Assembly: GCA_021029095.1 (NCBI GenBank)
Contig: JAJOHG010000253.1
Coordinates: 1-36,834, forward strand
DNA from: Phellopilus nigrolimitatus
Taxonomy: Eukaryota; Basidiomycota; Agaricomycetes; Hymenochaetales; Hymenochaetaceae
Length of the DNA stretch: 36,834 bases
Reading direction: 5' to 3'
This document shows, one piece after another, positions 9,728-21,175 of the stretch. Below the pieces are notes generated by a model. That model saw nothing but the letters and a program-made list of their open reading frames with translations, was not told where the DNA came from and did not search any database. A program made the translations under genes and the position numbers. Each line of letters opens with the position of its first letter. Positions within the stretch are counted from its first letter, which is position 1.

Positions 9728-10343
9728 CTAATGGGAAAACAATTCAGATAATGGAACTCGAACCCAGCTTTGAATGTTCATGGGCTTCAGATCTGCTGCC
9801 TTCTTGATCAGATAAAGGATAAGCTCAACCTTGTGGCCCGGGTATTGCAGAGGAGGCTCCAGTTGAGGAACATCGTCTGAGACTGGAGTTCTAACTGCAT
9901 GCTCAGTGCGTGCGTCATGAATATCTTTCTCATTAGAATGTAACTTTGTCCCACACTTCGCACGTGTGGAGTCGGGTATGTACTTCGCGATCACTGGATC
10001 TTCGTACCCCGGCAAGTTGTTGCATGAACAAGTCATTTCAGCTTGAGACTCGATCTGGACCGGAAAGATTTTATTCGCAATCGTTTCACAAGACGTTGGA
10101 TTGAAAGCTTGGAGTGTACATATTTCTGGATTAGAGCTCAATGAAACTATTGTATCAAAATCGAGCGCCTGTGAGCCTGCGATAACGGAGGACTTCGACG
10201 GATTATGAGTGCCAGCTCGCAAGAGCCACGAGCGCAGATTTTATGCGATATTTACATACCGTATAATCAATGGCACTGGCTATCATAATTTCGATGCTGG
10301 GGTCAAACAGGATCGGGAGTTCAAAATCGTATGTTACAGACAT
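9728..10343 (-). CDS. Hypothetical protein, 174 residues
   Basis: I do not recognise this protein. A start at 10343 opens exon 1 (10343-10260, beginning MSVTYDFELPILFDPS) and a good GTATGT donor leads over a 91-base intron (10259-10169) to exon 2 (10168-9728). This gives 174 residues in phase. There is no signal peptide, membrane helix or obvious motif. The middle has several Cys (TCSCNNLPGYEDP) and the C-terminus is LKPMNIQSWVRVPLSE. The unspliced frame of exon 2 extends to 10222 and is an alternative start. It lies between relics, so it may itself be a fragment of a larger gene. Confidence 0.4.
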
Positions 10344-11428
10344 GTTCGAGAAATCGCAGATCGCCGGTAGCAAAAGATAAGTGATAAAAATGGAGCCTTG
10401 CGCTGAGAATCATATGTAATGGGTAAAGCAGTCAGATGGGTGTACGCTCAATGAACTCCTCGAGCAAACGCGAACTCTATGTGCGGCCACCAGCCACAAG
10501 CTGAATGGGTCACCTACGTAATTCTCACTCCCACGCGCGTCCGGACCCGATCTCTGCGAAAAACTCAAAAAATCTGGCGAAAGATTACAGTTCCTTTGCT
10601 TTCAATCAGAGGGGAAATCACAATCCGACGCTTGGATCAAAATTCCCGCTCGTTTAGCAAGCCCTTGCCGGGTCCCGATATTTCGGCATGTTCTAAAGTA
10701 GTATGCATTAATAATCAAAAGAAGCTCGGTCCCTTGCAGCATAGCACAGCCTAACACAGAGTATTTAGCATCATGTCCACACTGACCATGACGAGTTGCA
10801 AAAGAACGGAGGACAAGCAAAGAAAGGTTGAACCCGATGTGTGATAACTGATAAACTCGATAGATGCCGAGCCAGCCATTTACTTGGCCGTGCATTAGCC
10901 AATAGTTCTCACGCCACTCGCTTATTATCATTCCACTGAACCTCGGATTGGTAGCAAAAGAACTCTAATTTGTTTTCGACTTGGAGGTAAGCAAGCAATT
11001 GGATTGCGGGGATACTGAAAGTGAAATTCCGAATCATATACGTACTTCCAGAGGAAGGGTCGTACGCTCGCACAGACTAAAGAAGGACCTGACGAAGTCC
11101 GACAAGGGGATTCCATGCGCACAAGAGCGCGCTGCAGTCGTAAGGAGTCTTCGGCGCGAGCGCGACTAATTATCTTTATTCTCACCGGTCTTGACGTAGT
11201 TGTCCTTGTTGTCGAGTTTTGATCGAGGTAAGACTCCTCTTTGTTCCCGTGACGATGAGCGCTTCCGGCACTTTTTCAGCTCTTCCGATATTACTGGGAA
11301 CACTCACAAAATACCACGAAACCACTAATCGCTAGGCTCTGACCATACACTTGGAACGTTGGCTACAAGCTAGACAAACTGTACGTTGCTTAAGGCCGAC
11401 AATCAAGGCCGACAATCATAGCAAAGAC
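10344..11428. other. Gene-poor spacer
   Basis: No supported gene. Open frames on both strands (for example 10602-10931 minus) resemble nothing known. A charged minus-strand stretch around 11168-11285 could be a downstream exon of the hypothetical gene at 11429-11797, because the end of that frame carries a GTGAGT donor, but I could not build a complete model. Confidence 0.35.
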
Positions 11429-11797
11429 TCACCTCGATTTTCCGCCGATACGTCTCATGCTACCGATCTGAACAATCTCTTTCATGTGCTGGGTGTGGTC
11501 AAGGAGATAATTCCCTACTTGAGACTCAAGCGCCAAGCTCTTTTTTCTTCCCTTCTTGGCCATTTGCTGTACCCGATGTCGACAACAAAGCCGTAAAAAC
11601 TTAGGAACGGACGAAATATGATGGTTTGCGTACGTGTCCTTGCTAAGCGGAGTACTTGCTTGCTCTCCCACAATCTGTCGTAGAAAACGCTGAGAGATAT
11701 TGGATCTTCTAGTATTTTCCGCGCAAAGAATGCTCCCGAAATTGAGTAGCGCGGAACCCTGCTCACGTCTAACTTTGTCGAGAACTTGTCCGATCAT
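11429..11797 (-). CDS. Hypothetical protein, 122 residues or longer if spliced
   Basis: I do not recognise it. The frame opens at 11797 (MIGQVLDKVRREQGSALLNF) and includes a basic segment (MAKKGRKKSLALESQ) that could be nuclear targeting. The last codons coincide with a good donor (AAATCGAG/GTGAGT at about 11429), so the real gene may continue into lower coordinates. An internal GTACGC/CTAAG pair (about 11634-11593) would be an alternative intron that changes the frame. It may be a partial or decayed gene. Confidence 0.3.
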   Translation of the reverse strand: MIGQVLDKVRREQGSALLNFGSILCAENTRRSNISQRFLRQIVGEQASTPLSKDTYANHHISSVPKFLRLCCRHRVQQMAKKGRKKSLALESQVGNYLLDHTQHMKEIVQIGSMRRIGGKSR

Positions 11798-12668
11798 GGC
11801 TTAGACTGAGTTTACTGTCTTCTGAGTCCTTCAGGTTGCCGCGTTTTGCCACGATGTTCGCGCGCGACTTTCTCGTGCACGGGACGGGATCCTCTAGGGC
11901 TGATTTCGGACTATTTGCCTACTCCGAGCTAATGCATTGCACCCATTGCTTGTTCTTTTCCGCCCAGCAAATCGTATGCGCGAATTTACATAATTGAAAC
12001 CACTTCACCGTTCACATCATAGCACACTTCATGCGCGCGCAGCTGGACTTGACCTCGTAGCTTGTAGTTTCCGAGGGGATTTTCGCGTAACGCGACGACA
12101 AGGGGCGCTGGGTACGCAAGTCGTCATTGTGATCCCATAAACCGTTGTGAAGGCGATACATATATGTTTATGCTTACATCTGAAGGTTCAAAAAATAGTC
12201 TTTGTTTCTCGACCCCAAATCGAGATCGTTGAGAATATATTGAGGGTTTCTGATGCAAAGTCATTTCCGTTTTCCTCTCGCCTACGCCTCGTGTCCAGAC
12301 CATGGACATCTATTCCATTTCTACAACGTAAGGACAACGCGGACAAGCTTCGCGTCTATATGCGTAGAGAAAGTAGAAATACGGTAGCAAGGCAGGCGTG
12401 CTCTGTGTTATTTTCTGCCCCGCCCTCACCCCGCCCGTCGGCTGCCACGAACGACCCGCAGACAGCTGCAAACGCCCTCAAACACCGGTCGCCGCGAAAT
12501 AGCAAACCAAATTATACGCGATTGCAAGCGGCGTACGAAGAATTCTCTAACTCAGGGCTAAAGTGGCAGCCGATCACCTTGTTCTTCGACTCTTTCTCGC
12601 CGATCCGCCGAGCAAGCGGATATATAAACCGCACTGTCGTTTCCAATTTTCGGCGCACGACACTCGTA
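11798..12668. other. Upstream region of the ankyrin-repeat gene
   Basis: The open frame of the ankyrin gene runs back to about 12147, but the TATA element at 12621-12628 and the protein's natural beginning favour the ATG at 12669, so 11798-12668 is probably promoter and 5' leader. No other gene is seen. Confidence 0.4.
12621..12628 (+). promoter_or_regulatory. TATA box of the ankyrin-repeat gene
   Basis: TATATAAA lies 41 bases before the ATG at 12669. It supports that start over in-frame upstream codons, since transcription would begin about 30 bases downstream of the box. Confidence 0.55.
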
Positions 12669-15600
12669 ATGAAGGACGACCATATACTGCATGACGCCGC
12701 CATTCGCGGGGACGAGGAGACCGTGTGCCGCTTGGTGCTCGACGGTGCGGATGTGAATGCGTCTGACGCTGGAGGCACGTCGGTCATCGGCGCACTCATT
12801 CTCGGCGCTGCGAGGTAAGTCTCGCAACTATCTGACAGTTTTCATGAGTGGCAATGTGTTTTAACGCGTCTTGCTTCTAGCCTCGAGGAAATCGACGCGT
12901 CGCGTACACGCGCCAGTGCTCGCGGGCGACTCGCAATTCTCTCTTTTCTCTTCGACCGTCGTGCGTTTTCATTATATACGCTCAACGTATCACGATCATG
13001 CTTGAAGGGGCTGACGCCGCTCGGGATGGCGGCGTATCTTAATCGACTGGATTTCGTGTCCGTGCTGCTGGAGAGGGGGAACAATCTGGTCTTAGTAGAT
13101 GGTGTGGACAGCCACCGTGCTACCCCGATCATGTGTATGCGCTCCATTCTTTCCTCCACTTTGACGCACTAATTTTCTTTTCTTTTCTGAACTTCAGATG
13201 CTGCTCGCGACGGACATGCCGAAGTTCTTCGGTATCTGGTGCGTGTTTTCTCAAAGCGAGTTTTCCTTGGATTGTTCACTGATCGACGTTCTGTAGATCT
13301 ATCAAGGGGCGCGTCCGGATTCCGTAGACTGCCACCACCGCTCCGTTTTATTTTATGCCGTATCCGAACCGCAATGTCTGTGGACTCTTGAGAAAACCCT
13401 TCGCCAGCGACGAGCAGGATTGTTGTTGGTAAGTCCAAGAGACTATTCGTATCTGTTTATATTTAATCCATTGGTTTTCTTAGTGTCATAAGAAGAAGAA
13501 AAAATTGAAGCTCGCTCTGCAACACGATGCCAACCATTACAACTCCCTCGTTTTACTGTATCAACAACACACTGTCTACCCTTATCCTTCTGATGATCTC
13601 CGTTCTTCTCTAAAAAATCTTGTACATTCCATCACCCTATCCGACCTTCATACCGTTCATTCGCTACTTTTCCCTTCTACGAACTTTCAAACGACAGTTC
13701 CAACAGCTCCGTCAGTCCTCGTTAACCTACCGGATGAGAAGGGCTGGTCACCCCTTCACTACTGCATCACTGCACCGAAGCCGAGCACGGGAGTCCTCGA
13801 TGCTCTCTTCCTAGCCGGTGCGGACCTTACGCTCTACACAGCAGATAATCGCGCCGCGCCGCTGCATGTCCTCGCACGCTTTGGCGGTGCGAGCGAGGGA
13901 ACGTCCTTCCGGCTGTATACGTTCATTGTGCATCTCGTTCGCGACCTTGATGCGCCCCTTGACGCGGTCGACCATTCGGGAAATACGTGCGTCCACATCG
14001 CTGCAAGACAGGGGCAATGCATCGACATCCTGATGGCCTTCTTGGAGTGTGATGTGGACGGCGAAGTCAGGAAGATGCGTAATAACGATGGGTGCGTAAT
14101 CTGTTGATATGAAGATTTCATTCTTCTAAGGGTTTTTATGCTGAAATTAGGTTGACGGCGCTCGATGTCGCAAAGTCCGAGTACCGTATGGCTTTCGAGC
14201 CGGAGGACATATCTATGCGACCCGATTCGGCAGCATCTATGCGTACCATCAAGCCCTCATTTTCTTCTACGTCTCTCACTTCAAACTACTCATCTACATC
14301 ATCCGACTCATCTTCCTCCTTGGATGATGAACTAGAACCCCAAGAGCAATTTCCACCGGTTATATCACGTGAGAAAGAGTCCCTTCGCGGCATTCTGGCC
14401 AGCTCAGCGGATGCTAAGCGGCTTCTGGAAGACTTGGAGCATGTTTCAGAGCAGGTGGAAAGAGCTCAGGATCTGGAAGGAAGCGGCGAGGCGGACGCTC
14501 AAATGGCGGAACTCGACGATGTTGAAGCCTCCCTGAACAGCTCCTGGCGCAATAGCTCTGAAATTCTTGAGCAATTCCGTCAGCTCATCGATGCAGAGCT
14601 CGACGACATGCGTGCCGTACGGAATGTGCATATCTCGTTAGAGCACCTCGTCGTGCAGCTCGAGCACCGTGTCAGAGCGGACCTGAGGGCGAAGCTCACG
14701 GTGGATACTCGTAAGCAGACGCTGCCGCTCCGTACTCGTCCGTCACTTGGGAGCTTCGGCTCCCGCACGGGGACACCTACGCTCATCGCGTCAGGCTCGT
14801 CCTCACACTCCTCATTTACGTCGCTCACGGACCAAGCCGCGCTGTTGACGCCCACGGGCTCGCCGCGTCTCGGCCCCGGTGACGCCGAGCGCAAATTTCT
14901 AACGGACGCCGGAGCATGCGCGGAAAACGAGCTTGACTTCGCGTGTGCGCTCGCGGAGGGGAGCATGGCGCGCATGCGGCGCGCGTCGCCGCATGGCATG
15001 GACTTCGACCCGGACCGCGTGGCGGACGCGGATGGGTCGCCTCTCGAGGCGGGGGTAAACCTCTTCTCGGTCTCGCCCGGGTTCACGCCGGATATCGGGT
15101 TCGGCGAGAGTCTGAAGGAGGCGCACTGCGGGTCGTGGCTAGACCCGTACATCCGCAAGGCGAACCGCGACACGTTCCAGGCGCACCTCGCGAACCTCCT
15201 CGAGATCCAGAAAACACTGTTCGGCGAAGAGGACGCGGAGCGGGAGCACGCGCCAGACCCGCACTTGAACGTGGAAGAGCACGGGTGCTGGCGGGAGGGG
15301 GTGGAGGCGGTGCATGAGGATGGTGGCGGTAATTTTTTGGAGATGGTGGAAGGTGATGACCCGGAGACGGGGGGTGCGCGTGCCTCTGGAAATGAGGCGC
15401 CTGAACCCGCAACCGACGTCTTGGATCTGTTCGGCGGATCTACTTCTCTCGAAGCTCATCCTGACGAGCTTGAGACTGCTTATCAAGAGCCTTCAGCGCC
15501 TGAAATAGGCCTCGTAGAACCTACTACGCCGAGCAGACCTTCAACACTGGATATCCTAGAGAAGGCAAGATGTGAGGTCCTCATGCTCGAGGAGGCCATG

Positions 15601-16164
15601 GGCATGGTAAGCTGGATTCTCAACAGCTTCGTATCGATTTATCTTATTGTCTTCCTTCCTTAGGCCGAATGCTCCATCGAAAGTGCCCAGCAGTATGTCA
15701 GCCAAGCCGAGCGCCTAACGAGCAGGATATTCCAAGCGAAGGAACACACCATTCAGGCCGCGCGACTCTCCGTCGCTTTGCGCGACCTGTGCGCGGCCGA
15801 CGAGCCCGTGTACACGCGGGCCGCGCGAATCTCGACGTCCGACCTCTGCGCGCGCGCTCCGGCGTCATCGCCGATCGTGGAACGCATGCCCGTTGGCGGG
15901 CGTTTCCCCCGGCCTTCCGTGGATACGCGTGTCGCGCGCCAGGCGGCCATGCGCTCGCCGCTCTCACAGGTGTTCTCGGCGTCGCCACCGGCCTCGGCAG
16001 TGCGCTCGTCGATGGAGACTGACGACGTGCGCGCGCTGCGCCGATTGCTTGTGCGCAAGATACCTGGACGCCTGGACGGCGCGGTCGACAAAGTCGACAA
16101 GGTCGGCGCGTGGGTGGGCGTCATCCAGGCTGTCGTTCGCAACGTCCAGCAAACTCGACTATAA
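12669..16164 (+). CDS. Ankyrin-repeat protein with C-terminal coiled coil, 1045 residues
   Basis: Ankyrin repeats are helix-turn-helix protein-binding modules; the partner here is unknown. Exons are 12669-12814, 12881-13134, 13198-13238, 13297-13428, 13484-14091, 14151-15606 and 15664-16164, phases consistent. Repeats are visible at about residues 3-45 (ILHDAAIRGDEETV, LVLDGADVNASD), 90-115 (LTPLGMAAYLNRLDFVSVLL), 120-155 (TPIMYAARDGHAEVLRYL), 275-330 (GWSPLHYC, PLHVLARFGG) and 355-380 (GNTCVHIAARQGQ). A Ser-rich linker around 430 is followed by an acidic, Leu-rich coiled-coil region at about 470-585, then a long low-complexity part and an Ala/Arg-rich end. Base composition turns strongly GC-rich from about 14.9 to 15.3 kb. 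There is no membrane helix or catalytic domain. The product is probably a cytosolic or nuclear scaffold; that is inference. Confidence 0.8.
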
Positions 16165-17462
16165 ACTGTTATTTTATCTTCGTTATCAAAGCCAAACTTC
16201 GTGCACAGGCTTACAACTTTTGGGGGCATTTTTTCGGGTAGAAAAGAACGGACTCATATGTACAATTATGTCCTGCATTTGTTGCATTCTGCTATTCTCA
16301 TTCGTTCTTTCGTTGTTTGCGTCCTCCCCTTTTATTTCATATGCTTTTCTATTTCTACGTGTAGACGCCTTATAAAGTATTGTAAGTCATATTGACAATG
16401 TCAAGCAGAGTAGAAGTACCATGATGTAATATTGTTGCATATAAATTCAAGTGACTTTTTATTATAAACTTTACTCGAGATTGCTTGTGATTTGCTCAAG
16501 TGCTTCATTTTTGCCGATCTTTCCCTGCTTCATAGATGTTACAGTAATTGATCATCATATGGTCAGCAACTTTGTTTTTTCGAAATCATATCTCTCCTAC
16601 AACCTCCACATCCACCAAAATGCGTGCATATATCCCCGACAATGCCAGGAATATAACCATGCCAGTGATTAGTAAATATACTTGTAAGAACAATTAATTT
16701 TGCAAAAGTTTTGAAACGAGCTGAAGTGTCACAATGATCAGGACTTGAGCATCCTGTGACACATGTCACACGCAAACAACCCAGCAATTCTGAAAATTTT
16801 ACAGGCTGCTTTGTGTCTTTTCTAACAATTAGAAACCACTTCCTGAGCTTGACTTCCTACAGCAAGTTTGGTTGTGCATAAAATAACAATGTTGACGCGC
16901 TGGCTGCATGTTGATGCGCTAAACACCATCTCTTACCGCATTTGGCCATGCCTTGAATGCTTTCACACTTCACTTTGTAGATGCATACAAAATTCAATTC
17001 TTAGTCAAAACTTGTGATTCCAGTTCAGATAGCAGACCGAAAGTAAACATAATTTATATGTGCAGATAAATTGGCCTTTTTCTCGTATACAAAATTAAAA
17101 AGAACTGATCAAAAGTTGGTACACATTTTGTAGCACGTAGATGCATGCAAATAAGGGATTATTTCAATCTTCTATGAGCGGAAAAATATCAAATTTGAAA
17201 CGTAAGTTACTCCTATCATTTTCAAGCTATGTACAAAAATTTAGATTGATTGGTGCAGAACTGGACGAACAATGAAGAAGCGGACCAAGTGATGGTCATG
17301 GATCAAGTGACGATCAAATACTGTAGTTTATCACATGCAAATGTCGCGCCGTGTTTGAGTCCGTGATATAGGCAGCCCAATCAGAGTCAGCTTATAACTT
17401 GTCCTTGACTGCACCTACTATCATCATCACAACCACTACTACCTGTATACTCGTCGTCGCCC
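16165..17462. other. A/T-rich intergenic region
   Basis: No gene is supported. It includes a short hairpin (gtgtcaca at 16726-16733 paired with tgtgacac at 16755-16762) and two copies of a gtagatgcat(a/g)caaa motif (about 16977 and 17137). It probably holds the terminator of the ankyrin gene and the promoter of the acyl-CoA dehydrogenase gene. Confidence 0.4.
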
Positions 17463-19957
17463 ATGGCATCCCAACAACTCAAGACGTTCACCCGCGAAGA
17501 GGTCGAGAAGGTGCGTTCGCGCGATGGTCGTGCTGCGTCGAGATAGGAACTGACGCGATGATGGAATGCTGGACAGCACAACAAGCCGGACGATCTGGTA
17601 CGTCGTCGGGATGACTCGCGTGCCATGTTGCAGAACTGATGAGTGTGTCACGTCGTGCGTCTGCAGTGGGTCATCATCGACTCCAAGGTCTTCAACCTCA
17701 CGCGCTTCAAGGACCTGCATCCAGGCGGCGTCTCCGTACTGCTCGACGAGGAGATAGGTTTGTGTCGCCGCTTCTTACTATCCGTCCGACTCTAACACCT
17801 CGTGCCAGCTGGCCAGGACGCGACGGAGGCCTTTTTCAGCCTACATCGCCATGAGGTGCTCTTGCGGCCGCAATACAAGCGCCTCCAGCTCGGCGTGGTC
17901 GAGGGAGAGGAAGAGCAGATCAAGGCTACCCAGTTGGGCGCGATCAGCAAGGTCCCATATGCCGAACCGACGTGGTTGAACGAGAGCTTCCACAGCCCAT
18001 ATTACAAGAAGGTACGAACAACATTTCAATGGTTTGGTGGCGATGAACTCATTAAATCCGAAATGTATCGCGACTCAGAGCCATCGCGAACTCCAGAAAG
18101 TCATGCGCGTTCTGGTGGACGAGATCATCTATCCTGACGCGCAGGTAAGCTCATGCAAGTTCTTTGCGTTTACGAAACAGACATAGTTATTTTTTCCCTA
18201 TGATAACAGAGCCGTGAAGCAGATGGAAAGCGTCCAGACCAGTCTGTGCTCGATAAGATGGCGTGCGTTATCTTTCTTCCTTATCTATGTGAATTTCTCA
18301 CATCTTCTATTAGTGCGGTGGAGCTGCATGCCATGCGTCTTGGTCCCGGGAAACATTTGAAAGGACGCAAACTTCTCAATGGCGTTGTCACGCCGGAAGA
18401 GGCAAGCTCTCGCTTTTTTTTTTCTGAATGCTATGGTTTTCTTACTCGTCGCGTTTGTAGTTTGACTATTTCCATGAGGTAAATCAAATTAGTTATGATT
18501 AATTAGAACGACCGATGATATTTACTTTCTTTTACTTAGCTCGTCATCACGCAAGAAATCGTCCGTGTCGGTCAACGTGGCTACGGTGATGGTGAGACAC
18601 ATCTCTCCCAATTATGTTAGAGAATGAAGTTTTATGGTTGTTTCTCAAGGTTTACTTGGAGGCATGGTCATCGGGCTTCCTCCCGTTCTCAACTTCGGCT
18701 CGCCCGAACTCAAAGCGAAGGTTGTCCCAGACGTGCTCGCGGCCAAGAAGTTCATATGTCTCGCTATTTCGGAAGCGCACGCAGGAAGCGACGTGTTTGG
18801 CCTGCACACCACGGCGACGAAGACGGAGGACGGGAAGCACTGGATCGTAAACGGGAACAAGAAGTGGATAACAAACGGGATGCAAGTTTATTTCTGTTTG
18901 AATTGCTTACAAGAATTTGTTCTAAAGTTTATTTGCTCAGGTTTGCAGACTAGTGAGTTAGTCTGGGGCATCTAAACTGACGTATACTCACTCTTGAGAA
19001 AGTTTTACGACAGGGTGTAAAACTGAAGTGAGCACGCACGCCGTTTTGTCCTAAAAAGTATTAAAAGTATTCTGGCACTGAAATTTGTTTCAGGATGGTT
19101 TCACCGTCCTGCTTATTGAACGTGGCGAAGGCGTCGAAACAAAACCGATCAAGACGAGCTATTCGCCCACCGCGGGTACAGCGTACATAACTTTCGACAA
19201 CGTCAAAGTACCCGTCGAGAACACGCTCGGTGAAGAGGGTGCGGGCATCTATGTCATGCTCAGTAACTTTAACCATGAGCGTTGGGTGATGTGTTGCAGC
19301 TCTGCACGCAGCCAGCGGCTCGTCGCTGAAGAGTGCCTAAAGTGCGTTGGCCCTTAAATATTGTCTCATAGAATTTATGTGCTAATGTGATGGCGACATA
19401 GATGGGCGACACAACGCAAGGTGTTCGGCAAACCGCTCATCAGCCAAGCGGTCATCCGAGCAAAGCTTGCTGGAATGATTTCCCGAGCAGAGAGCGCACA
19501 GACATGGCTCGAGAATGTCACATACCAGATGTGTAATATGGCTTACAAGGAGCAGGCGCAGAAGCTCGCCGGGTGAGCCAACCTCCCATATCTCAAACGT
19601 GCTCTTCCGCTAATAATGGGCAATTGTCGTCCAAACCTGTGAAGCCAAATCGCATTTCTAAAGATGTATTGCACGCGCTCGGCGCAGGAGACGGCGCAGG
19701 ATGCGGTGCAGATTTTCGGCGGGCGCGGGATCACGCAGGGTGGCATGGGCAAGTTCATTGAGCACGTACGTCTTCTACACCTTTCCCCTTTCCCCTTTCC
19801 CCTTTCCCCTTTCCCCTTGATTGTTCGCTGACTCACTGTTGGATAGTATCACCGCACGGTAACGTTCGACTCGCTGCTTGGGGGCGCGGAGGACGTGCTG
19901 GGCGATCTCGGTGTGCGCCAGGCGGTGCGCCAGATGCCTAAGGACGCGAAGCTATGA
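17463..19957 (+). CDS. Cytochrome b5-acyl-CoA dehydrogenase fusion, 519 residues
   Basis: A fungal flavoprotein that desaturates an acyl-CoA at the alpha-beta bond using FAD, fused to an N-terminal heme b5 domain. Sixteen exons: 17463-17510, 17577-17597, 17667-17757, 17809-18011, 18079-18144, 18210-18262, 18314-18401, 18461-18478, 18540-18591, 18650-18881, 18941-18952, 19003-19027, 19094-19341, 19402-19572, 19645-19765 and 19847-19957, all in phase. Heme ligation: HPGG at 41-44 and SLHRHE at 64-69. Dehydrogenase: VITQEIVRVGQRGYGDG, AISEAHAGSD (FAD/substrate region), GNKKWITNGMFADYF, DGFTVLLIERGEG, and QIFGGRGITQGG near the C-terminus. Introns 7 and 10 have GC donors (GAG/GCAAGC, AT/GCAAGT). 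No targeting peptide precedes the b5 domain. Substrate chain length and physiological electron acceptor cannot be read. Confidence 0.9.
19780..19818 (+). repeat. Heptamer microsatellite in intron 15
   Basis: Five tandem copies of CTTTCCC plus a partial one sit inside the last intron of the acyl-CoA dehydrogenase gene, forming a pyrimidine-only tract. The intron's GTACGT donor and ATAG acceptor lie outside it. Confidence 0.9.
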
Positions 19958-20490
19958 TCGACGCGTCCTCACTGCGTCGGCGGCAATGGCACTTGGAAGG
20001 CGACGGAAGACGATTTATGTCATGTATTTTTATACTTGGGGCTCGCCAGGCTTGTGTTTGGATTAGACAATACCTTAGTGTCTAACTTTTATTTCAACAA
20101 CATCATATATTCAACAGGGGGGTGACTACTTCGACACGTCGGTTTCATGCTGGTCCAGATATCGCCCTACAGCTGTTTCAGCCGCAGTAAGGGATAAGGA
20201 TGCTAGCCAGTTACAAACCTTTTTTTTTTGTCTGAGCCTAGAGCGACAGAGAAATGTATCATTTGTACGGTCTATACAGTCCTCTCTGCTTGTACATGTA
20301 CACATCTATTAAGAATCATCAAAGGCATACAGAATTTAAAAGAGCACATGAAGTACAGCAAAGCATTTTGATATGACAGCTGTAACTACGCACATCGTCC
20401 GCGCAGCATCAACAGCCGCCTCAACTCATTCCACATGAACACCATGCGGATTTTCCGCGCCGGCCCGTCGCCTGGTGCGTACTGTTTTAT

Positions 20491-20534
20491 CTTCACTCGT
20501 AATGGGTCGTAATGGGTCGTAACTTGTCGTAATG
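20491..20534 (+). repeat. Decamer tandem repeat
   Basis: AATGGGTCGT is repeated exactly at 20501-20510 and 20511-20520, with weaker copies on both sides (cttcactcgt, aacttgtcgt, aatgtc). It is not the TTAGGG telomere unit. Confidence 0.65.
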
Positions 20535-20825
20535 TCATTATTGGGGTTCGAGGGAGCGGACACAGGTCCTCTTGGCTGTTGGGCGGCGCCCGAGTCATAA
20601 ATCCCCGTTCGTTTGTACACCGCTGACTGCTGATCTTGACACAGCACTTCTGCGGGGGCGTGGTATTATGGTCTGATATTCCAGGTCCAGCTTCGAGTTG
20701 TGGGTGCTTTTTTGTAGCACTGCTGGCACAGGATAACCGCAACATTTCAATTTTCTGGGAGCAGAGATCACGTCCTTCACCGACAGCGCAAGACAGGAGA
20801 AGAGGCGAACATCCGACCAGGTGAG

Positions 20826-20945
20826 GTGAGGAGAGAGGAGAGGAGAAGACAAGAGAATAGAAAGAAGAGAAGAAGAGATGGGAGAGAGGGGGGAGAGGGA
20901 GAGAGGTGGGGGGAGAGGGAGAGAGGTGGGGGGAGGGGGGTAGGG
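20826..20945 (+). repeat. Purine-only GA-rich tract with 20-bp tandem copies
   Basis: About 120 almost pure purines. Within it a unit of about 20 bases (GGGAGAGGGAGAGAGGTGGG) occurs about two and a half times (20891-20940). Runs of four to seven G make G-quadruplex or triplex structures possible. Confidence 0.8.
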
Positions 20946-21051
20946 GGGCAGAGCACGCCCGCTACTGCCCCACTTCTTTTCTCTCTCAGCCTTCCCCCTT
21001 ATATAGTCGCACCTCGAATGCAGTCCGATGGTCGGACGAATGATGTGCCAC

Positions 21052-21175
21052 GAGCTTTGCTCCCGCGTCCATATTGCTCACATTTTGCTCTGCTCCCGCG
21101 TCCATGTTGCTCGTACTTTGCTTTGCTCGCACTCTGCTTTGCTCGCACTTTGCTTTACGACCGATTCGCCACACG
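21052..21175 (+). repeat. Imperfect tandem repeat of a TTTGCT(C)-based unit
   Basis: Units of CTTTGCTCGCACT/TTTGCTT and the longer TGCTCCCGCGTCCAT(A/G)TTGCTC repeat several times. The longer unit occurs twice and the shorter about five times. Confidence 0.65.

Noticed and set aside
9755..9785. B-box-like GGTTCGAGTTCC on the minus strand
   Set aside because: No pairing T stem and no A box at tRNA distance; it lies in a plausible coding exon.
14580..15486. Several long open frames opposite or shifted to the ankyrin gene
   Set aside because: They are shadows caused by the GC-rich composition of exon 6, and the forward frame is the one that splices into the ankyrin repeats.
16726..16770. Short hairpin as a second transposon end
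   Set aside because: Only about 8 paired bases, with no target duplication or longer inverted repeat around it.
20491..20534. Interstitial telomere repeat
   Set aside because: The unit is AATGGGTCGT, not TTAGGG or a close variant.
20386..20745. Minus-strand frame of 119 residues in the repeat-rich spacer
   Set aside because: It contains translated tandem repeats and resembles nothing known.
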